A stretch of 64,000 nt of DNA from the NCBI RefSeq assembly GCF_002099425.1, contig NW_018344285.1, positions 248,001 to 312,000 on the forward strand. Reading direction: 5' to 3'. A model generated the notes under the pieces. That model did no database searches. It was not told where the DNA came from and was given only the letters and a program-made list of their open reading frames with translations. Shown here in pieces: positions 20,300-31,392 of the stretch; the stretch's first letter is position 1, and each line of letters opens with the position of its first letter. A program made the position numbers and the translations under genes. The DNA comes from Phascolarctos cinereus. Its lineage: Eukaryota > Chordata > Mammalia > Diprotodontia > Phascolarctidae.

Positions 20300-20790
20300 G
20301 AAGCTCTTTTGAAATGTATCAATTTTGCCAGTGGCATTGGGCATTGGCACTCTGCTCTCCAACTACAACTCTATCTAGTTTCAACTCCACTGAAAAGATG
20401 CCCCCTCCAGGATGAGCTGATCACTTCTAATCTTATCACCTTTTGCTAACTTGGATACCACCTCCCTCAGCTTCTTCTATCCTCTGATTCCAGGGCCGGA
20501 AGGTAGAGCATTAATCTCTTCCAAAGCTTTCCTTTATAAGATAGCAGAAATTGGACTTCCATATCATTCCACTATTCCTCTGAAGCTTGGCCTGATTTTA
20601 ACTCCGTGAAGCACAATAACCCAGTGCCTTGTGTCCCCTGCTATACCTTTGCAGTTTCCTTTTGTGTATTGCCTTTCCCCATTGGATTATAAGCTCCTTG
20701 AAGGCAAGGACTGTCTTTTTCTTACTTATATTGCTAGTGCTTAACAAGGTTCCTGGCAAATAAAGGTGCTTAATAAATATATATTTTGTG
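20300..20790 (+). mobile_element. L2-tailed repeat
   Basis: 'tctagtttcaactccactga', 'ttctgattccagggccggaa'-like sequence (20476-20505), 'aagcacaataacccagtgcc', 'tttccttttgtgtattgcct' and an L2 3' end ('ataagctccttgaaggcaag', 'gcttaataaatatatatttt'). The 3' third is clearly L2. The upstream part resembles a marsupial repeat with an L2 tail rather than the L2 coding region. Confidence 0.65.
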
Positions 20791-21103
20791 TATATATGTA
20801 CATATATGTGTACATAATTGTTGTTGTCCCTTCCCTTCTGCTCCCCCTCATCCCCCATAATGAGAAGGAAATATGGAGTTCTAGATGGAGTGCTGGCAAA
20901 AGTGTGTTCAGGTCTTACCTCAAACAAATTACAGCTATCTGACAATGGCAAATTTGTAAGACTATAAATTGCAAAGAAGATGCTTACCCACATAGGTCTA
21001 CTGGGATTTCCCCAATAGCAATGAAGTCACAGGTCTAGTTTCTATCTGTAATCTTTTCCTTTTGATAGTAACTATTTAAAGCTAGAATTTTATAAAAGAA
21101 TAG

Positions 21104-21345
21104 ATAGGCAGCACAATGGACTGAGTGATGGAATTGGAGTTAGCAAGACCAGCATCAAAGCATATTTCAGCTGATTACTAGTTGGGTAACACTGGGCAAA
21201 TTATTTAACTTCCATGAGCTTTAGTTTACTTATTTGCAAAATGGTGATGAAAATATCACTTACCTATCATAGCCGTGAAAATCAAATAAGATAGCAATAC
21301 CAACTTTAAAATGTTATATGTGTTATTATTACATATTTTTATTAT
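21104..21345 (+). mobile_element. CORE-SINE type C
   Basis: 'gcagcacaatggactgagtg', 'ttgggtaacactgggcaaat', 'cttatttgcaaaatggtgat' and 'gtgaaaatcaaataagatag'. Confidence 0.75.
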
Positions 21346-22144
21346 TAATCTAAATTATCCAAGAGACATAGTCAAGAATGAGATTTATGACTGATTTAAT
21401 TTTGTTTCAGAAGAATGTTTAAGGAATTACTTCTTTCTCTTCTCTCAAAAACATACACAAATATGAAAATAATAGTGGTTTTTTGTTTTTTTGTTTGGTT
21501 GGTTTGTTATTACCTATTTAGAGGGGTAGTCCTTGACTGAACGACTAAACTTACAGTAATTCACATTTAAAGTGGTCTTCCAATTATACTCTCATAATTA
21601 TTTATGGTACTTGTGGCTGGAAGGAATCAGGCTGTCTCTCATTCATTTATTTTTCTGACATACTCTGGTGCATAAGAATGAATGTCCTCTACTATGGACC
21701 TCTCCCATCCTATATAACCTTCTCCTGAAGATCTCTTAAATAAATCAAATGCAGTTATCTATGCTTGATTACTTACCGCACTGACCTTTTAATGGGTTTA
21801 AATATATAGTAGGAAGCTATATAAGTATTCATACATAGTTGATTAAGGTAGATTTAGTAGTTTTATTATTATTATTATTATTTTTTTTTTTTTTAAGTTT
21901 GGCATTAGGGTCTTGGTCTGAAACTTTCAAACTTTGGCTTCCATTATTTCTTCTCCCTGTACCTATAAACAAGTGCATCTCTCTAAAGTTGATTCAAAAA
22001 ACAAAACTAACTAAAAACCCTTCTCTTTACATTGCTAACCTATCTGCCATCACCTCTTTCTTCTCAATGACAAACTTCTAGAATATTTGCTGCCTCCACA
22101 TGCTGACCATTTGTTCACGTTTAAGTTTATTATAATAATCAAAC
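21346..22144. other. Unassigned, AT-rich, with short T/ATT tracts
   Basis: Contains an (att)n/T run near 21860-21895. The open frame at 21839-22081 (+) starts in that tract and is not supported. Confidence 0.35.
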
Positions 22145-22290
22145 TGTCATCAAGTAATTATTGAATATCTTCTATGTGTCAGGCACTGTGTTATGCAATG
22201 GAAATACAAATACAAAGTTAGACAGGCATTCCCTCCCTTCGAGGGCCTTATATTCTCACACTGGGAGATAACTGATATAGTCGAGTGACA
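22145..22290 (-). mobile_element. L2 3' fragment
   Basis: 'attattgaatatcttctatg', 'tgtcaggcactgtgttatgc' and 'cgagggccttatattctcac' are the inverted L2 end. Confidence 0.65.
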
Positions 22291-22674
22291 AGTAACCAGA
22301 GAAGGGAGCTTTGGTTCAACAGTCACAGGGATTTTCATTGAAGCTATAGGGCAAAATATTATCATACCTTTTCTAGAAGCAACAAAATAATTAAAATTTG
22401 ATTATTGTCCACAGAATAACAAGATGTAGGAAGCTGATGGGAGAGGAGGGGGGAAGGAGTGGGACACACCAGCTATTGGGCAGATGAGCAAAAGCCTATG
22501 TGATACTCATCAATGCTAGTAAATAGCTGGATGGAATGTGAAGCATGGCTTGCTGTAGACTGTTAGGTGAGTCTTGCTTCACCACGTAAGGTGAATTTTC
22601 TTTCACTCATTTATCCACCAATCAGGACAACCCACTGCCAGAATGACTCACAATACCAATCAAGTATTTTCACA

Positions 22675-23110
22675 GGTTTTTGTGAGTTAGAAGGGATATT
22701 GACAGGTATCTGATTCAGAATCCAAATTGTGACATATCCAAGAAGTGCTCATCTAGTCTCATCTAAAAGACTTACAAATGGAGGCAGCAGGGAGAGATGT
22801 ATACCATCCCTAAGACAGTGCATTCCACTTTTGAAAAACTAATTCTTAAGAAGTTTTACTGAAATTGAGCCTAAACTTGCATCTTTATAACTTCCATCCA
22901 TTACTCCTATTTTTGTCCTGAGATCCCAAACTGAACAAGTCTAGTCACTGTTCTAAATGAAAGCACTCCCCCAGTCACACTTTCTTCCAGCCCACCCTAG
23001 CCCAGAATTCTCTTCAGGCTAAACATGTCCAGTACCTTGAGCCACTCCTTATACGACTATAGCCCATATACACTCAACTGGAGATGCCTCAAGGACTCCA
23101 AAATCCAGAC
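22675..23110 (-). mobile_element. CR1/L3-type LINE fossil, ORF2 C-terminus and 3' part
   Basis: Inverted order of CR1 landmarks: 'ctcatctagtctcatctaaa', 'cagtgcattccacttttgaa', 'aactaattcttaagaagttt', 'gagcctaaacttgcatcttt', 'aacttccatccattactcct', 'ttctcttcaggctaaacatg'. In sense these encode the conserved ...SLEKRRLRGD...RRNFF...WNSLP-type end of CR1 ORF2 in other vertebrates. The copy is ancient and continues near 23621. Confidence 0.6.
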
Positions 23111-23140
23111 CTTTCTAAGACTGTAAGGTGTTTCTCTAGT

Positions 23141-23320
23141 CAGGGGTAGGGAACCTGAGGCCTCAAGGCCACATGCAGCCCTCTAAGTCCTCAGATGCAT
23201 CCCTTTGACTGAATCCAAACTTTATAGAACATCTGTGAAGATTGGATTCAGTCAAAGGGTTGCACTTGAGGACCTAGAGAGCCACATGAGGCCTAGAAGC
23301 CTCAGGTCCCCCCACTACTG
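23141..23320 (+). mobile_element. Foldback hAT-like MITE
   Basis: 180 bp that is largely one inverted repeat. The left end 'caggggtagggaacctgagg' pairs with the right end 'cctcaggtccccccactactg' (quoted to 20 in each arm; right arm 23300-23320). The inner arms 'ccctttgactgaatccaaac' and 'gattggattcagtcaaaggg' also pair. No open frame. The ends and palindrome suggest a non-autonomous hAT-type element. No clear 8-bp target duplication. Confidence 0.7.
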
Positions 23321-23620
23321 TCAGGTCTCAGCAAACATCTAAGCTGAGGCCTCTCTTCTCACTGGAACCTTTCCCAACTTCCCCAAACTCTTCCTCCTCC
23401 ATATTTATTTTCAAATGAAGTCATAACCTAATTTGATAATTTATCGATGATCCCTACCTGGTTACATAATCAGATTCCTCACCTTATTCCTTCTTTCCTG
23501 TGCAACATCATTCCTGTTCCAAGTATTTTTGGAACTTTGTCTAAAATCTGTGATTGAGAATGATTGATTGGGTACATCATCACTGACTTTAAGTGGGGCA
23601 AGGTGACTTGATTGATTTAT

Positions 23621-23880
23621 GTAGATTCAGGGCCCTTCACCATCTTGGATGCCATACTCCGAATAATCTCTAGTTTATCTATATGTTTCTTAATCCATAT
23701 TGAGCAGAACTGAACACAATATTTCAGATGATGTCTGATTAGGACAGCATACAGTGAGGCACCTTTCCATTCCTGGAAGCTATGCCTCTCTTAAGGAAGC
23801 CCACAATTGCATTAACTTTTTGGTACCACATCTTACCACTTTACTGAAATATTATTTTTCAAAGTGCCTGAATTGCTCCC
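23621..23880 (-). mobile_element. CR1/L3-type LINE fossil, continuation
   Basis: 'gcccttcaccatcttggatg', 'gcagaactgaacacaatatt', 'agatgatgtctgattaggac' and 'gaagcccacaattgcattaa' follow the CR1 order directly upstream of the piece ending at about 23110. The 500 bases between hold the MITE and about 300 bases not assigned. Confidence 0.55.
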
Positions 23881-23919
23881 TCATCATTACATCCTATTTA
23901 TATTTTTGTTTCAGTTTTA

Positions 23920-24640
23920 ATCCTCCTTGACTCTTTCCCCTCTTACAGAATTTGACACAAATAACTACACTATCCTTCTTAATATCATTTCCTCCCTTTA
24001 TTCCCCAGACATTTTACTCTCATGATTCTCATTTCTACTTCTCTTGAGGCTCCTTCTCTATTTTCTGCTGATTTCCAATTCTCCTTAAATATAGGTTATT
24101 TAGAGTTTTTACCCTTGACAATATCTCCATAGGTACCCTTTCCCTTAGTGATCTCATCTGCCTGACAATCCCATTTATATCTCTAGTCTCAATCTCTCTG
24201 CAGAGCTCCATTACGATAGTTCTAGATTTTCCCCCATTTTATTTCATATAGCTCTGTTTTAAAGACTACATTCTAGTCAAGCCAGCCCCACTCTCCTTTA
24301 AATTTTCCAATCTATCTCATACCTCAACCTCAATTTGCATATCTACTCACAGTACCTGAAAGTATATGTAATACTCTTTTCCATGTCTCATAAAACTCAA
24401 CTTCCTTCAAAGAAGATTCTATGAAGTCATCCCTGATATTTTTTTTATATATCTTGTATCCCCATCCATAGTATATAAGACAGTGGAAAAAGAGGGACTG
24501 TTTTGTTTCTCTTCTTCACAGGCTTTTTTCTCCATTGGAATGTTAGCTTTTTTGAAGGCAAAGAAAGTGTTGCTGTTGTTGTTGCTGCTGTTTTTTGCCT
24601 TTATTTGCATCTTTATTGCTCAGTTCAACACTTAAAATGA
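23920..24640 (+). mobile_element. L2 fragment, diverged
   Basis: 'cttgactctttcccctctta', 'cctttcccttagtgatctca', 'ctccattggaatgttagctt' and 'tttgaaggcaaagaaagtgt' trace ORF2 RT to the 3' UTR. A (ttg)n run at 24573-24592 lies inside it. Confidence 0.6.
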
Positions 24641-24845
24641 GAGTAAGTGTGATACAGTGTAATAACTGGTGGGTTGGTCGGAGTGAGAGGACCTGTTTTC
24701 AGGTGATAGCTCTGTCATTACCACATACAAGACCTTGGTCAAGTCACTTAATATTTCTAGGCCTCGATCCCTTACTTTTCAAATGACTGAGGTGGACTAG
24801 ATGATTATTAAGGTCCTTTTCAGCATTATATGTGTTATTCTTTGA
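24641..24845 (+). mobile_element. CORE-SINE type B
   Basis: 'gtgtgatacagtgtaataac', 'ccttggtcaagtcacttaat', 'tgactgaggtggactagatg', tail 'ttaaggtccttttcagcatt'. Confidence 0.7.
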
Positions 24846-25544
24846 AAAATTCTAATATCAAAAGAAGGAAGAGTTTCTTTGTGGATAATGTTATGTCTTT
24901 GCTTTCTACTGTGAAAGTGAAATAAGATATGGGAATATAATTCTAAGACATTTAACCAATGCATACTTAGCATGAATACTGTATCTTTGCTTGGCAACTT
25001 TTATTGTTTATTATTTAGTGAAAATCAAGTTGACTCAGCACTACATAAATCACACAAGATGTGGTTGCTACCTGAAAGCCCTACAATCTAAGTCAGACAG
25101 AGAAAACAATTCACACATAAAATATGTCGAATGAGAAGTTGATTAAATTCCAAAGATAGAGATGCTTAATTATAAATATCTTCACTGTTTTACTACTGAA
25201 AAAAGCATAAATAATATCAAAGAGAAAATGTTTCAGAATATGAATTCAAGGTATTTTTAAACCAAGTTTTCTGCTATTTAAAAACTATTCAAGATAATCT
25301 AATTTGTGAGATTACTTTAATAGGGAAAAAATAAATACTATTTGAAGCATGTGAAAATGCTATGCCAGCATTATTTTTTTAATGCAAATAAAAGGTCATT
25401 TTTGTCTTTCTTCTCTTCTCACAATCAGTACATCCATCACATAAGGACAATGAGATGCTGTCTTAAATCTATAGATTTTTATAAAAGCATTTATGGAATC
25501 AAGGACTGTTGGAATTCCATTGTGGCTATCTCATATTGCTTTCA

Positions 25545-25545
<1 letters not shown>
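24846..25545. other. Unassigned, no repeats recognised
   Basis: AT-rich; nothing coding-like. Open frames here run into the adjacent microsatellite. Confidence 0.35.
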
Positions 25546-25546
<1 letters not shown>

Positions 25547-25622
<76 letters not shown>

Positions 25623-25735
25623 TATATATGTATACATGTATATATATATGTGTGTGTGTGTCTATATGTGTGTATAAGCATATACATATACACGTATATA
25701 CACATGCATATATACATACACACATAGATATAAGT
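25547..25735. repeat. Compound (TA)n(CA)n / TATA-ACGT microsatellite
   Basis: About 45 bases of TA, 25 of CA, then about 110 bases of irregular TATACA/TGTG repeats. It is open in most frames on both strands, which explains five overlapping unreal open frames. Confidence 0.95.
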
Positions 25736-25989
25736 ATAGATAGTCTTTGTGACTCATGTAGTAACACTAAGAGGGAAATAAATTAAGTTCTTCTCCTTAC
25801 TGGTCAATTAAACTATGAACATGGTATCTTCCTCACATCTTTTGTTTATTTATTTGTTTTATTTTATTTTATTTTTTTGAAGAGAAGATGTGATATAGTA
25901 GAAATTGTAACTAATTTAGAGTAAGAGATCTTGGTCTAGGTTTCTCCTTTGTTACTTTCTAAACCTCTGAATTTTCAGAAGGTGCAAAT

Positions 25990-26525
25990 TATTGCCCTTT
26001 TGCTCCTTTGATCAGTACAATCTACTGATTCTTATTATCTCTAAACTTTCTTTGGCATTTAAAACCCTCCACAACCTATCTGTAATGTACCTTTACAATC
26101 TTACATATGGATTATTATCCTTCATACATTTGATGGTCCAGCCAAAATGACCTCCTTGTTTTGCCTCTTACAGGACACTTTATTTCTGATCTCCATGTCT
26201 TCCTCCAGGCTGTCTGTCATACCCATAAGGTATTCTCCTCTTGACCTTTCTCTCTTAATCTTTTGTTTACTCAACTTAAGCACCATCTTCTATTTCTGTT
26301 CCTTCTCCAATCCTTTGCCCTACTCATACAGGTATCTTTAGATCTACTCTGAAAAGTACCTCATTTCTGTAATTATGTATTTTATATAAATTACATGCAC
26401 ATTTTTTCCTGCCTCCCTTATAAGTCAGGGACTGTTTAATTTTTGTCTTTGAATCCTCAGCACTTAGCAGGGTGTCTGGGACAATTTAGGTACTTCATAA
26501 ACGCTTGTTAATGGATTGGTTGAGG
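25990..26525 (+). mobile_element. L2 3' half
   Basis: 'tttggcatttaaaaccctcc', 'aatgacctccttgttttgcc', 'cttataagtcagggactgtt', 'aatcctcagcacttagcagg' and 'cataaacgcttgttaatgga'. Confidence 0.8.
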
Positions 26526-26672
26526 CAAGCAATCTAATCTCTCCTAGCCTCCATTTCCTTATTTTTAAAATGGTCATAATAATATTAGTGATATCAGCTT
26601 CACAGGGTTCTTGTAAGAATCAATTGAAGTAATGAATTTAAAGTGCTATGTAAATCCTTTAAAATGCAACTG
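26526..26672 (+). mobile_element. MIR / CORE-SINE type C 3' part
   Basis: 'cctagcctccatttccttat', 'cttcacagggttcttgtaag', 'aaagtgctatgtaaatcctt'. Confidence 0.65.
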
Positions 26673-27035
26673 ATTGTTCTATATACATTGATTTCCAAAG
26701 ATTCTGAAATACCTATGAGTCCTACCTTAAGAAAACGGAAACTCTGAAGTCAAAATTTATAAGAAGAGATATGTCAATGTTTGATTATTCACTTTGTGCG
26801 TGGATTTTTTCCTTTACAAAGGATTTGCTGCAAAGTTTGCAAGCTTCCCTAGTCCATATAAAATCTTATTTGATTTACCAAAACAAAACAAAATAAAACA
26901 TTTCACAAAGCTCTCTAAGATTGCATCTATACAAAGAATGAGATATATTTCATTTGATGCAACCTATCTGCATCAAAGATTCTACTGAGTCATATTCCAC
27001 TGAAAACATAATTTGCTCTTTTGGTTCCCATGCAG

Positions 27036-27183
27036 ATGATCCTAAAGCCTAAGAAAATGGATGAGGATTTCCTGCCTGAAGATCAGCAGTCTCAAAATGT
27101 GAAAGCAAACCCTGGAATCTACTCCTAGGGGCTAACAAACTCTCTACAACTTGTTCCTGTTTTATGGATCCTTGTGATTAAAG
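27036..27183 (+). other. Candidate exon: acceptor, 30-codon open end, stop, donor
   Basis: A pyrimidine-rich acceptor ('ttggttcccatgcag', ending 27035) precedes a block open in one phase only: 30 codons from 27036 starting MILKPKKMDEDFLPEDQQ and ending PGIYS, then TAG at 27126-27128. A good donor, AAG|GTATGA, follows at 27183/27184, so it could be a terminal coding exon reading into 3' UTR, a stop-carrying cassette exon of 148 bp, or a non-coding RNA exon. Flanks of 350 bp upstream and 180 bp downstream are repeat-free. I do not recognise the peptide. A block of this size with usable splice sites can arise by chance, so the evidence is modest. Confidence 0.3.
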
Positions 27184-27369
27184 GTATGAAGAAAAGCTAC
27201 AGAAGCTGTTTTGGTTCTTATCACTGATTAGTTTGGCTTCATTTCAAAACAATGAAAAATAACCATCTGTTGATCTCCTTGTCTTGTAAACTGAGAAATA
27301 AGAATTCTTCCTAGTTTGGGAACTGGACAGTCATGAATTTATGCAACAACATGGTTTTGGAGTGAGCTT

Positions 27370-27622
27370 GGCAGCTAGAAGCACAGTAAATAGAGCACTA
27401 AGCCTGGAGCCCAGAATACTCAAGTTCAAATCTAGCCTCAGACACATTAACAGTATGCCCCTGGGCAAGTCACTTAAACTCTGTTTGCCTCAATTTCCTG
27501 AATTACAAAATTAGGATACTAATAGCACCTCACAGGGGTTTTGTGAGGATCAAGTGAGATAATATTTGTCAAAAACATTTTGCATAGTTCCTGGTACATA
27601 GCAGATGATGTGCAAGTCTTTA
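27370..27622 (+). mobile_element. CORE-SINE type C, full length
   Basis: 'taaatagagcactaagcctg', 'cccctgggcaagtcacttaa', 'ttttgtgaggatcaagtgag' and 'gttcctggtacatagcagat'. Confidence 0.8.
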
Positions 27623-27817
27623 TTTTCTTCTCCTTCCTTGCTCCCTTTAAAGAACATATAGAATTAAAAAACACAAAACAAACAACCAAACAAACAAATA
27701 AAAAAAACAATTGCCTTGGAGAACTACCTTAATGATCAAGCAAAGATCATTTTACAGAGCTTGATTTTTGTAAATTAACAAGCTATTTTCATCTAGTCTA
27801 ACTTAGAGGAATCTTAG

Positions 27818-27925
27818 AATGCCAGAGCTGCCAGAGACCTAAGAGACCACCTATTTCAACTCCCTCATTTTCGAATGGAAGAAATTAAGTCATCAGGGAG
27901 GACCATCACAAATCAGCAATGCCTG
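27818..27925 (-). mobile_element. CORE-SINE type B fragment
   Basis: 'aatgccagagctgccagaga', 'caactccctcattttcgaat', 'ggaagaaattaagtcatcag' in inverted order. Confidence 0.55.
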
Positions 27926-28394
27926 GAAATAGAAAAGGAGTTTCAGTAGGGCTTACAGCTAGCTACAAATGCAGAAAATCACTCAAATAGAAAAAAAAAA
28001 TGGTGAGAAAGCTCTAATATGTTAATTAGACTTTGGCTATTACCTATCCAAAAACAGCCAAATAGAATGATGTGCTAATACATAATCAGTTCAATAATGG
28101 AGAATTCAGTGCTAAGCATTGACTAAAAAATTTTAGAAAGCAATCTCACTTTTCTGGGAGAAAAGGTATTAAAGAGGCATATGCTCACCTAAAGAGTTTG
28201 ACAGTATCGTGGAGGATACTATTTGGAATCCAAGCAAAAGAAGATGACACAATTAATGTTGAGATTTTCCAGGTATTCTTATTCATAAACATGGGTAGGA
28301 AATTAATTTATGATTTCATTATTAAAGGAAACTCCTTCTACCTAAAAAGAGTCAGTACTTTCTCTGAAACTCAGTTTTAGAGAGTTTTGTGATA
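27926..28394. other. Unassigned spacer
   Basis: No repeat called. The open frame at 28198-28380 (+) has no recognisable domain. Confidence 0.35.
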
Positions 28395-28510
28395 GGTTAA
28401 ATGTGTTGCCCATGTCACACAGTTGGTATTGATCAATATGGACCTGAATTTAGGTCTTCTAAGCTATAAGGCCAGTTTTCTATCCAGCATATGACCTGCC
28501 TCTATAGATA
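28395..28510 (-). mobile_element. MIR/CORE-SINE 5' half
   Basis: 'tgcccatgtcacacagttgg', 'cctgaatttaggtcttctaa', 'cagttttctatccagcatat'. Confidence 0.6.
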
Positions 28511-28878
28511 AAGAACATTTCATTGATTTCATTGAGCTTAAGAATTCAAGTTAGCCTCCTTGGTGAAATCCATGGTGAAAAGTGATTGATCTTACTATCC
28601 ATATAAGAAAAAAATAGTGTACAAAAAATACATCTTGGTCAGATGCTGACATGTAATTTGACAGGCACATGTGGAACATGCACATACAGACAATTATATG
28701 CATACATTATTATAAATATTGGTAGTCACATAAATACATATCAATGTATATGCTTACATATAGACATAGATGTATATGCAATACATATTTACACAACATG
28801 AATATATCCTGGTGTTTATAAAGGGATAGTCTACTTGTAAATGTAGCCATGTATGCATATAGAGGCACACATGTCACA

Positions 28879-28934
28879 CACACACACATATATGTGTGTG
28901 TGTGTGTGTTATATATATATATATATATATATAT
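28879..28934. repeat. (CA)n(TG)n(TA)n compound microsatellite
   Basis: CA, TG and TA runs in succession; the CA/TG parts are self-complementary. Confidence 0.95.
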
Positions 28935-29499
28935 CCCACATGTGTATGAAATCACCCCCCTTATTCTATATCCAAGGTGAAACTCTTTCCTTTTTCTAAT
29001 CCTAACTTCCTATCTAATAAAAATAGCACTTTTTTTGAAATACTTTTTTTTACTTTCAAGTCAGCATACATTGCTCATGTCAATCCCAATTCACCTGTTT
29101 AAACATGTTTTGCCAAGGCTAAGGAAAGCGCACACACCCACATACACACATCATTATTTACCCAGGACTTCATAGCCCACTAGCTATGGCCCTGCCTATT
29201 ATAGATACAACCTTACTGCTATTTTTTTTTTCTGTTTATTTGCAAACAACAATACAGAATGGTCTGATTTTATCACAGCAGGGAAGATAAGGCAGCTGAG
29301 GTAGGAAGGAAAGAAGTGTGGCAGTTCTTCTAGAATGACATTGACATTTCTGCTCCCGTGGAGGCTGCATAGAGCCAGGATAATTTTGTAGCAAAAGTAA
29401 TGTAATCATTGTTTGTGCAGTTGAATCTAGTCCCTTCCAGTTCTGATTCAGGTATAATAAAGAATGAGTTCCAGTGAGAGGGAAAAGGAAAAAAGCAAA
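28935..29499. other. Unassigned spacer
   Basis: Includes a minor CA-rich patch near 29131-29150. No gene or clear repeat. Confidence 0.35.
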
Positions 29500-29612
29500 A
29501 AGTCACTTAATTTCTTCAGAACTCACTTTTCTCATCCATCATAGGAGGGATTTGTCCTTAATGGCCTCCAAGGTCCCTTCCAGTTCTAAATCCATGATCC
29601 TACAATTCTATG
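29500..29612 (+). mobile_element. CORE-SINE type B, 3' part
   Basis: 'cttaatggcctccaaggtcc', 'cttccagttctaaatccatg' and 'atcctacaattctatgag' are a well preserved type B tail. Confidence 0.75.
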
Positions 29613-29847
29613 AGGCTGGTTGTGGAGAAGGAAGATAATTATAATGCTCATGGGTCTCTGTGTGTCTGCCCTGTGTCAATGTCCTCTGATGTTCTACCCT
29701 TGTGGAACAGTATGTAGGAGAGCTCTCCCCTTGCCAAAAAAAAAAAAAAAAGATAAAAAGGAAAAAAGAAAAAAACAATTCACCAACCAGAAATGTTTAG
29801 TGTTTGTGGGGGAAAGTGTCACTGTCTTGAGTGTGAGTAGATTATAG

Positions 29848-30095
29848 CAGGTAGATGGTGCCATGGATAAAATGTCAGGCCTGGAATCAGGAAGGCTCAT
29901 CCTTCTGAGTTTAAATCTCACTTCAGATACTTACTAGCTGTATGACCCTGGACAAGTCGCTTACCCCTGTTTGCCTCAATTTCCTCACCTGTAAAATGAG
30001 AAGGAAATGGAAAACTACTCCAGTACCTTCAATAAGAAAACCCCAAGTGAGGTCACGAAGAGTTGGACATGACTGAAACAATTCAAAAGCAAGGG
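29848..30095 (+). mobile_element. MAR1-like CORE-SINE type A, full length
   Basis: 'gcaggtagatggtgccatgg', 'gtatgaccctggacaagtcg', 'aggaaatggaaaactactcc' and the RTE-like tail 'gaggtcacgaagagttggac'. Well preserved. Confidence 0.9.
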
Positions 30096-30885
30096 AGCAG
30101 AATATGCAGTATTCAGAGAAGTCAGTAAGCAGAAAGACTCAGTCATCAATACACCTTTAGTGTTGAGAAATAAGAGAAGGTGGAAGCAGGGAGGAGGTGG
30201 TAGAGAGGGTGGATAACACTGTTGAGATTGAATTTTATAAACTGGGATTGATGAGGAGGGGAGGAAGAGAATGAAGGGAAGTTCTTGGTGCAGAGGAAAG
30301 TACAGTCGTACTCAGTAACACAAGCAAATATTTTATGACTAAAGCAATAGCTGCAGAGGAAGGAGATGTTGTGTGGGTGTAATCTCACTTAAAGAAAGAG
30401 TATTTCTCCTGCAATAGGCACATAGTTTGATGATGTGGAGGACTTAACCAATTGCTTTCAGGGTACACTGTCAGGTCCTGAGAAGCCTCATGTATACTCT
30501 GATGATCTTTGTCTCCATTCTTTTGGTTTCATGTTTTCTGTCATACTTTCTTTGCATGTAGGGAATGTTTCTCTACTCTTGACTGTCTTTCTTCTGTTGA
30601 AGTAGCTACTTCTGGTAATCTGTCTTTGTTGGCTTAGCTTCATGATATAGGTAAAAGCACAAGCAGAGCACTGCATCAGTACTATATTAATATTTTTTCA
30701 TGGTAAAACTATCCTGCTTAAGAGACATTCATTTTCCTTCTTTCTACCCCTTTGTGTGGAGCATTAGTACTTTGTTGTATTTCTTCCTCTTTTATTATTT
30801 GGAAAAGCATCACTGCTACTCACAATGGACATTGTGAAGGAAATGATAATACTTTGACTCCATTTCTAGTTTTTCTCTGTCTCTC
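30096..30885. other. Unassigned, repeat-poor
   Basis: Purine-rich on the plus strand near 30160-30280. No coding or repeat signal recognised. Confidence 0.35.
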
Positions 30886-30887
30886 CT

Positions 30888-31030
30888 CATATATATATAT
30901 GTGTGTTTACATATGTATATATCCATACATATGCATATATAGATGTATGTATATTTCTCTATATCTCTATCTATTCATCCATCCATCTATCTATCTATCT
31001 ATGTATCTATCTCTCTATCTATCTATCTAG
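30888..31030. repeat. (TATA)n/(TATC)n compound microsatellite
   Basis: TATATG units grade into (ATCT)n at 30960-31028. Confidence 0.95.
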
Positions 31031-31032
31031 TG

Positions 31033-31126
31033 TGTAATGTCTGGGCAAGTCAACTATGTTTGCCTCAGTTTTCTTATCTGCAAAATAAACTGGAGAAGTG
31101 TCTTTGCCAGAAAAACCCCAAATGGG
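31033..31126 (+). mobile_element. MAR1-like CORE-SINE type A, internal fragment
   Basis: 'aatgtctgggcaagtcaact', 'tgtttgcctcagttttctta' and 'gtctttgccagaaaaacccc'. The microsatellite replaces its head. Confidence 0.7.
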
Positions 31127-31392
31127 GCATACTCTCTTGCATAGGATAGAGATGATGGGGATTGTACCTGTAATTTCATTGATGGTGAGAGATCACAGGA
31201 AAGGTCTTCTACTAGTTCAGGGCAGCACCTTCTCAGCTTTTTTATGATCTGAGAGAGTTGCCAGAACACAGAGAGGTAAGGTAAGTAACTTGCCAGAGCT
31301 AGATAGCCTATATGCCATAGACTTGAACCCAGGTCTTCCTGGTTCTGAGGGCAACTCTTTATCAGTATTGTTATGCTGTTGCTCTCATGCAT
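31127..31392 (-). mobile_element. SINE type D, inverted, near full length
   Basis: 'gtacctgtaatttcattgat', 'ttctactagttcagggcagc', 'gagagagttgccagaacaca' and 'gaacccaggtcttcctggtt'. A second partial copy lies at 42487-42575 on the plus strand. Confidence 0.65.

Noticed and set aside
25342-25786. Five overlapping open frames on both strands
   Set aside because: They are all produced by the TA/CA compound microsatellite; repeats such as YIYIYI and THTHTH are not proteins.
30943-31030. Tandem short units as a CRISPR-like or satellite array
   Set aside because: Units are 4-base microsatellite repeats without spacers; the genome is clearly mammalian.
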